Assembly: GCA_016712405.1 (NCBI GenBank)
Contig: JADJRD010000003.1
Span: 52,501 to 116,500 of the forward strand
Origin: Cellvibrio sp.
GTDB lineage: Bacteria > Pseudomonadota > Gammaproteobacteria > Pseudomonadales > Cellvibrionaceae
Direction of reading: 5' to 3'
DNA length: 64,000 bases
The notes beneath the pieces were generated by a model. The model was not told the origin of the DNA and ran no database searches. It saw only the letters and a program-made list of their open reading frames with translations. The translations under genes and the position numbers were made by a program. Of the stretch, positions 49,376 to 58,318 are shown piece after piece; position 1 is the stretch's first letter, and every line of letters begins with the position of its first letter.

Positions 49376-50593
49376 TTATTTTCCCGTCCAAAGCGCATCT
49401 AAATTTTTAAATCCCCAATCTTCAGCTGATTCCCGGCCGATGATTTTTTCTTTGCCTACCAATAGCGAGAGATCGATCGTTTCTTGAATGATGGGTGATT
49501 TGGTTTTGGCGGAAAAAAATAGTTTTACTTTAGGTGTTAATAAAGACGTTCCTTGTTCCACTACAATTCCGAGGCGACCTGATTCCAATTTCACTAAAGA
49601 ACCGGTGGGATAAATTCCGACGGTTTTCACAAATGCTTGAAAAACCATCTCGTCAAAATGTCCTTTGCTCCATTCGGCCATTTTGCGAATAGATTCTGCA
49701 GGCGACCAACCTTTTTTGTAGGGTCTGTCTGATGTGATTGCATCATAAACATCACACACGGCGCCCATTTTGGCATAAAGACTAATGTGCTCTCCTTTTA
49801 GTCCATGCGGATAACCTGTGCCGTCCATTTTTTCGTGATGGTGCAAAACCACATCCATTACCATCGCGCTCACATCGCTACCTTCCATTAAGACTTTTGC
49901 ACCAATTTCCGGGTGTGATTTTATGGTGACGAATTCTTCATCGGTGAGTTTGCCGGGCTTATTTAAAATTTTATCGGGTATGCCCATTTTGCCAAGATCA
50001 TGCAGTAAACCCGCAAGCCCGGCATCGCGTACAGATTCCTCGGGTAAATTCAATTGGCGTGCTAGAGCGATCATCAGTGCGCAGACGGCAACTGAATGCA
50101 TGTAAGTATATTCATCGGCCGTTTTTAATCGCGCAAGACTGATAATGGCGTGTGCATTACGCATGACAGAATCAGAAATTTCTTCCACTAACTCTCTCGC
50201 GGCGCCGACTTCAACGGCTTTACCCAGACGCGCATCATTGAACATGGATATCACTGCCGTTTTGGATTTTTCACAGAGTTTTGCGGCTTGTTTAACTTCT
50301 TGATCCAAACTGATTTTTTCAATTTTTTTAGCAGAAGTTGCTAATTTGAGTAGGTATTCAGTTGCTTGATCGACTTCTTCTTTCAGTCGAGAAACGCGGT
50401 TTTCATCAGCGTCAGCACCGAGATCGGTATCAATCCAGAGTTCTTTAATACCGCTGCTGATGATGGTTTGCAGGTCTTTTTCATCTGTCAGTAAAAACTT
50501 GGTTTTCCAGAATGGATGCTCCATCCATGAACCACAAAATTCACAGACGAACATTCCCAGTTTGAGGTCTTTTACGGCAATTCTTTTCAGCAT
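49376..50593 (-). CDS. HD-GYP domain c-di-GMP phosphodiesterase
   Basis: 405 residues. An N-terminal DUF3391 domain (about 1-130; KDLKLGMFVCEF) is followed by an HD-GYP domain: HSVAVCALMIALA, HDLGKMGIPDKILNKPGKL (cited in part), HPEIGAKVL, HHHEKMDGTGYPHGL (the GYP motif) and DVYDAITSDRPYKK. All metal-binding His/Asp positions seem present, so hydrolysis of c-di-GMP to GMP or pGpG is expected. It is 80 bases downstream of the GGDEF-EAL gene on the same strand. Confidence 0.93.
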   Translation of the reverse strand: MLKRIAVKDLKLGMFVCEFCGSWMEHPFWKTKFLLTDEKDLQTIISSGIKELWIDTDLGADADENRVSRLKEEVDQATEYLLKLATSAKKIEKISLDQEVKQAAKLCEKSKTAVISMFNDARLGKAVEVGAARELVEEISDSVMRNAHAIISLARLKTADEYTYMHSVAVCALMIALARQLNLPEESVRDAGLAGLLHDLGKMGIPDKILNKPGKLTDEEFVTIKSHPEIGAKVLMEGSDVSAMVMDVVLHHHEKMDGTGYPHGLKGEHISLYAKMGAVCDVYDAITSDRPYKKGWSPAESIRKMAEWSKGHFDEMVFQAFVKTVGIYPTGSLVKLESGRLGIVVEQGTSLLTPKVKLFFSAKTKSPIIQETIDLSLLVGKEKIIGRESAEDWGFKNLDALWTGK

Positions 50594-50674
50594 TAATACA
50601 GTCTTTTTGAGGCATCAACCAGCGAGATGCGATCTTGTGAACGAAGTCTTCGATTGAGTATAGATGCTGTTTGA

Positions 50675-53099
50675 TTAGTGGTAGGGATATTGCGCAATAA
50701 ATTCGGGTAGCTTGTGGGCGGGCATAGGTTTTGCAAAATGGAATCCTTGACCATCTTCGCATCCACAGGCGATAAGTAGATGAACTTCTTTGGCGGATTC
50801 AATCCCTTCTGCAATGGTTTCAAGTGACAGCGCATCGGCCAGTTGGATGATCGTATTCACTATCGCGAGCGATCCCTTTTCATTGAGAATAGCGCTGACA
50901 AAACTTCGATCAATTTTCAATTGGTTAAGCGGGAAATTTCGCAAATAGGCGAGTGATGAATAGCCTGTACCGAAATCATCCAACGCAATACGAACACCTA
51001 AATTTCGCAATTCTTGCAATATAGTTTTGGCGGTATTTTTATCTTGAATCAGTAGCGATTCGGTAATCTCCAATTCCAATCGGTTTGGCGTAATTCCGCT
51101 GATTTCCAACGCGCGCTTGACTATGGATATGAGGCTGCCGTGACTGAATTGGGTGGCTGAAACGTTAACCGCTATGCGCCAAGACTCCGGCCATTGTGCA
51201 GCCAGTTTGCAGGACTCAATCAGCATCCAAGCACCCAAGGGGACAATCATGTTGGACTCTTCGGCCAAGGGAATAAATTCTAGTGGCGGGATCATGCCTT
51301 TTTCGGGGTGTTGCCAGCGCATCAAAGCTTCAAAACCAATAATTTGTTTGGTTTGCAAATGAATTTGTGGTTGTAAATAAATTTCAAATTGTTGCAGCTG
51401 TAAATCTGGAGACCAGTGAAAATTATTGTCGACCTTGTTGAGTAAAGCTTTGGTGTCAGGATTTTGCTCCAATAATTGTCGAATATCGTTGAGCAGGCTC
51501 ATGCGTTTCTGAGCAGCGGCGGCCATACCTGATTCATAAAAACGAAAGGTGTTTCTGCCGGCAGATTTGGCGGCGTATAACGCCATGTCGGCATGTTTCA
51601 ACAAGGTGTCAGAGGTGTCGCAGTGAATGGGTGAAACAGCGATGCCGATGCTGCAACTAATTTGTAAGCTAATAGAGTCGACATCAAATGAATGAGCAAA
51701 ACAGTCAAGTAATCGTTGGGCAATGACATCCGCTCGTAAGATGGCCTCTTCACCGGTGCTGATCAGTGCAAATTCATCGCCCCCCAGTCTTGCCAGAAGG
51801 TCATTCTGTCGAATTTGTTGTTTGAGCCGATTAGCGACTGTCTGCAGCACTTTATCGCCAAACGCATGCCCCATGCCGTCGTTCAGCATTTTAAAATTAT
51901 CGAGATCCAGTAACAGCAGAGCATAGGCGCTGTCGTTGGGATGAGTGGAGTCCTCAAGTAATGACAGGCGCGTTTTAAATTGATGACGATTGGCCAAGCC
52001 TGTGAGCGAATCAATGTTGGCCAAACGATTCATTTCCTGATTGGCTTCGCGTTCGCGGGTAATGTCCGAACCAACACCTCGCCAGCCAAGTAAATTTCCC
52101 TGTGTATCCATTAATGGTTTTGCGGTTAATTGCCACCAATGGAGGTTGTTGTTAATCATTAGCGGTACAGATAAATGTCGAAACGCTTTTTGCTGTTGAA
52201 AATGTTCTTTCAGGGCTTCAATGGCCAGGGTGGATTCCAAATGCTGTTCATCTGGAAGATGAGAAAATAAATTCAAAAATGAAGTTGAATGGATTTGATT
52301 GATATCCAAACCAAATAAGGTGGCTAATTTTGCTGAAGGGTTTTGCAGAACCCCTTTTTCATTTAACTCCCAAAGGCAATCGCTGGTGTGGGTTTCAAAA
52401 TCATGCAGTAACAAACTGGTCAATTGCTGTTGCTGTTGGCTAGTTGCTTCTGCCATTAGACGAGCGCCAAAATTTTTGGCTTGCACTAAAACAGCGGCGC
52501 ACACAATACATAGCATAAACGGCAAATAAAAAAATTAATAAGCTGTAGTAGACAGGCGTAAACAGAAATAAGGCCAGAATAATTTCAGCGCTGACTAATA
52601 TGACAAAACAAAAAGCAGCGGCAGGAATAGTAGACAATGCAAAACTACTCGCGCAAATCATGCCGATCATAAGAATATAAATAATTTCTAATTGAAATGT
52701 ATTGGCGTGCCCCATGGTAATGAGAGGTAGGGCGCCCCAAATTAATCCAGCCACTACAGAGTGTTGAATCGCCCGTTTCAGTGCTCGACTTGAAGATCGT
52801 GTGGGCGCTTTTCCTGATTGTTGCTTAAACCAACTGCGCAAGCCAATTGACATAACCGTGAAAAGACTAAAGCCCCAGAGGTACAGCACTGGCATCTGCT
52901 GTTCTTGGAATAAATAAAGAATGACCAGGATGTTGACGAGATTTGCGGTAATGGTGAGTGGTGCCAACGAAATAATCGCGCGTACTTGCTCGGCTCGAAA
53001 ATAAGAGGCTGTTGTATCTTCGGCGCTATAGATAGAAAACCATCGTGTTAAACGATTGTTTAAAGAATGGAGCCAGCCTTGATTGGAGTTTACTAGCAT
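50675..53099 (-). CDS. Membrane GGDEF-EAL protein with PAS domain (frameshifted)
   Basis: About 808 residues. The first 200 residues hold five to six membrane helices, followed by a PAS domain (about 235-345), GGDEF (ANIDSLTGLANRHQF, then LLARLGGDEFALIS with intact active-site motif) and EAL (IGFEALMRWQHPEKG, LDDFGTGYSSLAYLR, LKIDRSFV), so both cyclase and phosphodiesterase motifs are kept. The frame breaks near 52495-52502, just after the last membrane helix; removing one base joins YCV to AAVLVQAKNFGAR. It starts at ATG 53099, right after a strongly folded leader (53115-53221). Together with the HD-GYP gene it forms a c-di-GMP unit. Confidence 0.88.
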
Positions 53100-53225
53100 G
53101 CCGCACCGGATTAAACCGGGCGCATCCCGGTCAAGTTAATGGGCTCGTTTTTCAGGAGGACAGCCCTGAAAAACGGCGATTTCATTAACTTCAAGCCTAG
53201 TTGACTCCGAGAGCTAGTCAAGCAT
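53100..53225 (-). promoter_or_regulatory. Strongly structured leader upstream of the GGDEF-EAL gene
   Basis: Four inverted repeats in 107 bases, plus-strand coordinates: accggg / cccggt (53115-53120 with 53126-53131); aagttaatg / cattaactt (53133-53141 with 53183-53191) enclosing gtttttcagg / cctgaaaaac (53147-53156 with 53165-53174); ttgact / agtcaa (53201-53206 with 53216-53221). It fills the space between the bamE stop and the GGDEF-EAL start codon. No T-run follows any stem, so simple termination is not evident. It could be a cis-acting RNA, a dispersed repeat or a 3' end for bamE. Confidence 0.6.
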
Positions 53226-53242
53226 TCCGAGGGTGATGTTGG

Positions 53243-53656
53243 TTATTGGTCTTCAGGAAGAGGGTTAGCTTTTTTGGCGTCTTCAACCATCTTTTCAAGA
53301 TCCTTTGGCTTTGCAAAAAGACTGGAATCGGGGGTGTGATCCCCTTCAGTTTTAATCAGTTTGCCATCGGCGAAATACACGGTATAAAGGTGATGTTTAA
53401 TATCGCCGGTAGAGCCTAATCGGGTTGAGTAGTGGTAGTCCCATCGATCTTCATCGAACATATTGGGTAACAGGCTGTTGCCAAGCACGTATCTAACCTG
53501 GTTTTTTGTCATGCCCAATTTTAAATTGGATACCATTTCAGTGGTGATAATGTGCCCTTGCTGAATGGGAACTTTGTGTGCACTGGGTATGAGGGAGCAA
53601 CCTGATAAGGCAATGCTGATAAGACCGGAGAGCAAAAGGATTGGAGCAAATTTCAT
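53243..53656 (-). CDS. bamE: Outer membrane protein assembly factor BamE
   Basis: 137 residues. Lipoprotein signal with lipobox ALSGC (Cys about residue 20). The BamE domain shows GHIITTEMVSNLKLGMTKNQV and VRYVLGNSLLPNMFDEDRWDY (in part), the core of the family. It is part of the BAM complex inserting beta-barrels. ATG 53656 places the signal peptide correctly; upstream in-frame codons overlap fur and are not used. Divergent from fur, the standard gammaproteobacterial arrangement. Confidence 0.95.
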   Translation of the reverse strand: MKFAPILLLSGLISIALSGCSLIPSAHKVPIQQGHIITTEMVSNLKLGMTKNQVRYVLGNSLLPNMFDEDRWDYHYSTRLGSTGDIKHHLYTVYFADGKLIKTEGDHTPDSSLFAKPKDLEKMVEDAKKANPLPEDQ

Positions 53657-53732
53657 ATCAGGGCTTCCACTGGTAAAAACGAACGCGGATAATACCCGAA
53701 CCACAGGAATTGAGAAGGGTTGGGTGTGAATA

Positions 53733-54142
53733 ATGGCTTCTGAAAATAACGAACTGCGCAAAGTCGGCCTTAAGGTAACTTTGCCTCGTGTAAAAATTCT
53801 GCAAATGCTTGAGTCTTCCCAACAGCATCATTTGAGTGCGGAAGAGGTCCATAAAGCCTTGAGTGAACAAGGCGACGATGTCGGGTTGGCAACGGTCTAC
53901 AGGGTTTTGACTCAATTTGAATCTGCGGGTTTGGTTGTCAGACATAATTTTGATAGCGGTCACTCAGTGTTTGAAATTGCCCGTGGCGAACACCACGATC
54001 ACATGGTGGATTTGGATAGCGGCAAAGTGATTGAGTTCCATAACGATGAGATAGAAAGTTTGCAGCGCAAAATCGCGGCTGAATATAGTTATGAATTAGT
54101 CGATCATAGTTTGGTTCTCTACGTAAACCTAAGGCTCGTTGA
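53733..54142 (+). CDS. fur: Ferric uptake regulator Fur (C-terminal frameshift)
   Basis: About 136 residues when repaired. Winged-helix domain LRKVGLKVTLPRVKILQML with GLATVYRVLTQFESAGLV (recognition helix), then metal-binding HHDHMVDLDSGKVIEF. In the given sequence the frame runs on to 54236, but in frame +1 the end reads LYVKPKAR then stop at 54140-54142, which is the usual Fur end (LVLYV plus a short basic tail). Adding one A to the AAA at 54124-54126 gives this. The extra 31 residues of the longer frame have no family counterpart. Represses iron-uptake genes with Fe2+. Confidence 0.94.
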
Positions 54143-54246
54143 TTATGGGGTCTTGCTGCCCCATTCCCTTTATCAACGCACCCCTGTTAATCTCGCCATT
54201 CGGCGAGGTTATACTTCGCGCCAATTAACGTTTTGAGGATTATAGG

Positions 54247-54369
54247 GTGCGCAAATCTGCAATTGTATTGGTGCTATTCCTGATGCTATGCGGCGCTTTA
54301 ACCGCATGTGGTCAAAAAGGTCCGCTGTATTTGCCCGGGCCTGACACACCAAAAGAAAAACAGAAATAA
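54247..54369 (+). CDS. lptM: LptM (YifL-like) small lipoprotein
   Basis: 40 residues from GTG 54247: short basic start, hydrophobic core VLVLFLMLCGALTAC with lipobox LTAC, then GQKGPLYLPGP and a Lys-rich tail. GQKGPLY after the lipidated cysteine is the LptM signature. In E. coli LptM helps oxidative maturation of the LPS translocon LptD. It lies just upstream of lysA, as in most gammaproteobacteria. A hairpin (ctcgcc / ggcgag, near 54191-54207) lies between fur and this gene. Confidence 0.9.
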   Translation: MRKSAIVLVLFLMLCGALTACGQKGPLYLPGPDTPKEKQK

Positions 54370-54427
54370 TTTGTGGGGCTCTGTTCCTGCATCAACATCA
54401 TTTTTATCAAAAATCCGCGAGACAATT

Positions 54428-55676
54428 ATGGAACATTTTACCCAGCGCAATAACGAACTTTTTGTTGAAGATATTCCGTTAAGTCGTGTTGCTGAGCGCT
54501 TTGGTACCCCAGCTTATGTTTATAGTCGAGCCGCGATTACGCAACAATATTTGTCCTACGCGAAAGCTCTGGGTGATCATCCCCGGGATGATTTGTTATG
54601 CCATCAAAGCCAATTCCAATTTAGCTATTTTAAATATTCTGGCCCGCCTGGGTGCTGGGTTCGATATTGTTTCTATGGGTGAGCTCGAGCGTGTGTTGCG
54701 TGCTGGTGGCAAACCTGATCGAATTGTATTTTCCGGTGTGGGAAAAACAGCGGAAGAAATTGCTCGCGCATTGCAAGTTGGTATTTTTTGTTTCAATGTC
54801 GAATCAGAAGCGGAACTGGAATTAATTTCAGTCGTTGCTTCCAATCTCAATAAAGTTGCGCAGATTTCATTGCGTGTGAATCCGGATGTGGATGCGCAAA
54901 CCCATCCTTATATTTCAACCGGATTAAAAGAAAATAAATTTGGTATTGATATTAAACGAGCGCCTGCAGTTTATGCTCGTGCAAAAAATTTACCAGGTAT
55001 TGTCATTAAAGGTGTGGATTGCCACATAGGTTCGCAATTAACACAGCTCACTCCATTTCTGGATGCGCTGGATCGTCTGTTGGTGTTAATCGATGAATTG
55101 GCTGCCGATGGCATAGTGATTTCACATCTGGATTTGGGCGGCGGTTTAGGTGTGACTTATAATCAGGAAACGCCTCCAGCCGTGGCAGACTATCTGTCTG
55201 CCATTAAACAAAAAGTGGCAGGTCGCGATTTGAAATTAATGTTTGAACCTGGCCGTTCAATTGTTGCCAATGCCGGAGCCTTGTTAACCAAAGTTTTGTT
55301 TTTAAAGCCCACAGAACACAAAAATTTTGCGATTGTGGATGCAGCGATGAACGACAATATTCGTCCATCACTTTATCAAGCCTGGCAAGCGGTTAAATCT
55401 GTTAAGTCGCATTCAGGCGAAGTGAAAACCTGGGATTTGGTGGGGCCAATTTGTGAAACCGGCGATTTTATTGCCAAGAACCGCGATTTGGCTTTGCAAG
55501 CGGGCGATTTACTGGCGATGATGTCAACAGGTGCTTATGGTTTTAGTATGAGTTCAAATTACAACACGCGTTGCCGGGCTGCTGAGATTATGGTGGATGG
55601 CGATCAAATGTTTGTTGTGCGTGAGCGCGAAACCTTTGAAGATTTAATTCGTGGTGAGAGTCTATTGCCGGAATAA
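54428..55676 (+). CDS. lysA: Diaminopimelate decarboxylase (frameshifted)
   Basis: About 415 residues when repaired. Makes lysine from meso-diaminopimelate with PLP. N-terminus FGTPAYVYSRAAI; the PLP-lysine segment CYAIKANSN; then GFDIVSMGELERVL, HIGSQL, LDLGGGLGV, EPGRSIVANAG and GPICETGDF (catalytic Cys). The frame breaks at 54581-54587 (CCCCGGG): dropping one base joins LGDHPR to MICYAIKANSN. The start ATG 54428 follows lptM by 58 bases. dapF follows after five bases. Confidence 0.95.
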
Positions 55677-55681
55677 ACAAT

Positions 55682-56527
55682 ATGCGCATTAAATTTAGCA
55701 AAATGCATGGCCTGGGTAATGATTTCGTTGTGATTGATGCAATCAGCCAGAATGTGCGATTGAATCCGGAAAAAATTCGTTACATTGCCGACCGTCATTT
55801 TGGAGTCGGTTGCGATCAAATTTTATTGGTGGAGATTCCTGAATCATCTGCCGTGGATTTTCGTTATCGAATTTTCAATGCTGATGGTAGTGAGGTCGAA
55901 AATTGTGGGAACGGTGCTCGTTGTTTCGCACGGTTTGTGCGCGATCGAAAATTAACAGGGAAAAAAATAATTAAAGTTGAAACAGCTGGAGGAATCATTG
56001 AGCTCAATGTTAAAGACAATGAGCTAGTCAGTGTAAATATGGGTATTCCTCGATTGAATCCCGAGCAAATTCCGTTTGCCGGTGAAAATAAAGCTGCTAT
56101 TGATCCTGCAATCACCTATCCTTTGAGTGTTGCGGGAAATCAATTGTTGATATCAGCGGTTTCTATGGGTAATCCGCACGCAGTTTTGTTGGTTGATCAT
56201 GTAAAAACAGCCCAAGTAGAAGTGCTCGGGCCGCTAATTGAAAATCATCCACAATTTCCTGCGCGCGTAAATGCGGGCTTTATGCAAGTCTTGTCTAAAG
56301 ACGAAATTAATTTACGCGTTTATGAGCGTGGTGCAGGTGAGACTTTGGCTTGTGGTACAGGTGCATGCGCTGCAGTAGTAGCGGGGCGATTGCGCGGATT
56401 ATTAAATGAAAAAGTAAAAGTGAATTTGCCGGGTGGCAGTTTGCATATTGAATGGCGGGAGGAATCATCACCTGTGATCATGACCGGGCCCGCAGAATTT
56501 GTGTTTCATGGGCAGATAAAATTGTAG
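55682..56527 (+). CDS. dapF: Diaminopimelate epimerase
   Basis: 281 residues. FSKMHGLGNDFVVID start; the two active-site cysteines lie in ENCGNGARC (Cys75) and LACGTGACAA (about residue 223). It converts LL- to meso-diaminopimelate for lysine and peptidoglycan. Five bases after lysA, so cotranscribed. Confidence 0.97.
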   Translation: MRIKFSKMHGLGNDFVVIDAISQNVRLNPEKIRYIADRHFGVGCDQILLVEIPESSAVDFRYRIFNADGSEVENCGNGARCFARFVRDRKLTGKKIIKVETAGGIIELNVKDNELVSVNMGIPRLNPEQIPFAGENKAAIDPAITYPLSVAGNQLLISAVSMGNPHAVLLVDHVKTAQVEVLGPLIENHPQFPARVNAGFMQVLSKDEINLRVYERGAGETLACGTGACAAVVAGRLRGLLNEKVKVNLPGGSLHIEWREESSPVIMTGPAEFVFHGQIKL

Positions 56528-56532
56528 TTTAT

Positions 56533-56568
56533 TCCCCCTCTCCCTAACCCTCTCCCACTAGGAGAGGG
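56533..56568. repeat. Palindromic repeat, CCCTCTCC type
   Basis: Contains the perfect hairpin ccctctcc-cacta-ggagaggg preceded by ccccctctcccta. Same type as the degenerate copy at 44122. Confidence 0.75.
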
Positions 56569-56610
56569 AACAGAGTTGACTTCGTAATGTAAAAAATTAG
56601 GGAGTCAGGT

Positions 56611-56651
56611 TCCTCCCCCTTGCCAAGGGGGAGGTTAGGAGGGGGTGAAAA
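56611..56651 (+). repeat. Palindromic interspersed repeat, copy 3
   Basis: cctcccccttg-c-caagggggagg hairpin followed by ttaggagggggtgaaaa, nearly identical to the copies at 27523 (reverse) and 27669. It lies in the dapF-DUF484 spacer, about 35 bases before the ATG. Confidence 0.85.
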
Positions 56652-56685
56652 TTTTCCAAAAAAATAAATCAACAGGAAAACCTGT

Positions 56686-57386
56686 ATGACCATTGATAAA
56701 AATAAACAAGCGACATTGGCTGATCCTCTTGAACCAGAGCAGATCGCGGCCTACTTGCGTGAGAACCCGGATTTTTTTATTAATCATCAAGATTTATTAG
56801 GTGATATGACTTTGCCGCACGAAACGGGTGCTGCGGTTTCGTTGGTCGAAAGGCAAGTCAGTATATTGCGTGAGCGCAATATGGATATGCGTCATCGTCT
56901 GAGCAAGTTATTAGATAATGCGCGTGAAAACGATAAATTATTTGATAAAACCAAACGGTTATTATTGTCGTTGCTCGAGTGTCAGGATTTCGGCGATATT
57001 ATTGATGCGCTTTATTACAGTTTTGATAAAGAGTTTCATATTGATGCCACAAGTTTAATTTTATTTGGCAACCCTGACAAAATCCCCAGCAGCCAAGCGC
57101 GAGTAGTGCCATTGGCGCAAGCACGAGAATTTGTTGGTCCCTTGATTAAAAATAATCGTGCAATTTGTGGTGTGATTCCAAAAGAAGAAATAGAATTTTT
57201 ATTCTTTGAACACGCTAAACGTGTGGCATCGGTTGCGGCTGTACCCTTGGTGCATGGTAGTGCCTTTGGCGTTTTGGCTATAGGCACAAAGATCCGCATT
57301 ATTATCGTTCCAGTATGGGCACCTTGTTTTTGGGTTATATCGCAGAAGTGTTAAATCGTTTGTTGCCAAAATATTTGCCGCGCTAA
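56686..57386 (+). CDS. DUF484 family protein (C-terminal frameshift)
   Basis: About 233 residues when repaired. N-terminal motif IAAYLRENPDFFINHQDLLG and VSLVERQVSILRERN are hallmarks of the DUF484 family; a coiled segment is followed by a GAF-like C-terminal domain. The frame breaks at AAA 57288-57290: adding one A yields KDPHYYRSSMGTLFLGYIAEVLNRLL (in part), the usual family end, with stop at 57384-57386, 17 bases before xerC. The dapF-DUF484-xerC order is conserved; function is unknown. Confidence 0.9.
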
Positions 57387-57403
57387 CTTCTGGAGTTTTT
57401 GGT

Positions 57404-58318
57404 ATGGAAAAAAATGAGTTACCGTTTCAGAGTGCTATTCTGACTTTCCACGCCTATTTACAAAACGAAAAACAACTTTCGGCGCATACTCAATCCAATT
57501 ACTTGCGTGATTTGCAAAAATTCCAACATATTTGTTTGCAGCAACAACGCGACAATTGGTCGTTGATTGATGCCAAATTTATTCGGCAGGCGGTTGCGTT
57601 TTTACATAGACAAGGTTTAAACGGTAAGAGTTTGCAGCGCTGGCTGTCAGCCTTGCGAAGTTTTTTTCAATTTTGTATTAAGCAATCTTGGCTGACCTAC
57701 AATCCAGCAGAAGGCATAGCTGCTCCTAAGTCTGCAAAACATTTACCCAAAACATTGGACGTCGATCAAGCTGCGCAATTTGTTGAAGTGAAAGGTGATG
57801 ATTTTATCGCTTATCGTGATCGTGCATTACTGGAGTTACTGTATTCCTCAGGTTTACGTCTGGCAGAAATTGTTAGCGTAAATCTCACTGATATTGACTT
57901 GCGAGAAGCTATGATCACAGTGACCGGTAAGGGTAACAAAACACGCAGTGTTCCTGTTGGTGGTGCCGCAGTTAAAGCGATCAATGAATGGTTAGAGCAC
58001 CGAAATATTTTTGCAAGGCCGGAGGAGCTGGCCTTGTTTATTACGCAACGAGGTTCGCGTATTAGTCATCGTGCGGTGCAAGTGCGTTTGCAGCAGTTAA
58101 GCCTTGAACAGGGTATGGATAATCCCGTTCATCCACACATGCTGCGTCATTCTTTTGCGAGTCATATGTTGGAGTCTTCCGGTGATTTGCGTTTGGTACA
58201 AGAAATGTTAGGGCATGCCAACATCGCTACTACACAAATTTATACTCATTTAGACTTTCAGCATTTAGCAAAAGTCTATGATCAGTCTCATCCAAGAGCT
58301 AACCGCAAAAAAAATTAA
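57404..58318 (+). CDS. xerC: Tyrosine recombinase XerC
   Basis: 304 residues. N-terminal SAM-like core-binding domain (about 10-95) and C-terminal catalytic domain with Arg in SSGLRLAEI, Lys in GKGNKTRSVPV, His-x-x-Arg in HMLRHSFASHML, His in GHANIATTQ and nucleophile Tyr in IYTHL. Acts with XerD at dif to resolve chromosome dimers. Its place after dapF-DUF484 shows it is the housekeeping enzyme and not a mobile-element integrase. Its TAA shares bases with the stop of the convergent lipoprotein gene. Confidence 0.96.
   Translation: MEKNELPFQSAILTFHAYLQNEKQLSAHTQSNYLRDLQKFQHICLQQQRDNWSLIDAKFIRQAVAFLHRQGLNGKSLQRWLSALRSFFQFCIKQSWLTYNPAEGIAAPKSAKHLPKTLDVDQAAQFVEVKGDDFIAYRDRALLELLYSSGLRLAEIVSVNLTDIDLREAMITVTGKGNKTRSVPVGGAAVKAINEWLEHRNIFARPEELALFITQRGSRISHRAVQVRLQQLSLEQGMDNPVHPHMLRHSFASHMLESSGDLRLVQEMLGHANIATTQIYTHLDFQHLAKVYDQSHPRANRKKN

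Noticed and set aside
53133..53191. Integron attC site, because of the GTTAATG / CATTAAC outer arms
   Set aside because: The order of the arms is opposite to that of attC (which needs RYYYAAC first and GTTRRRY last), and no integrase or cassette array is present.
53100..53225. GEMM c-di-GMP riboswitch in the GGDEF-EAL leader
   Set aside because: I do not see the conserved GEMM core sequences; only the stems are evident.
57404..58318. xerC as an integrase of a mobile element
   Set aside because: It lies in the conserved dapF-DUF484-xerC order and has the length and motifs of the housekeeping enzyme.
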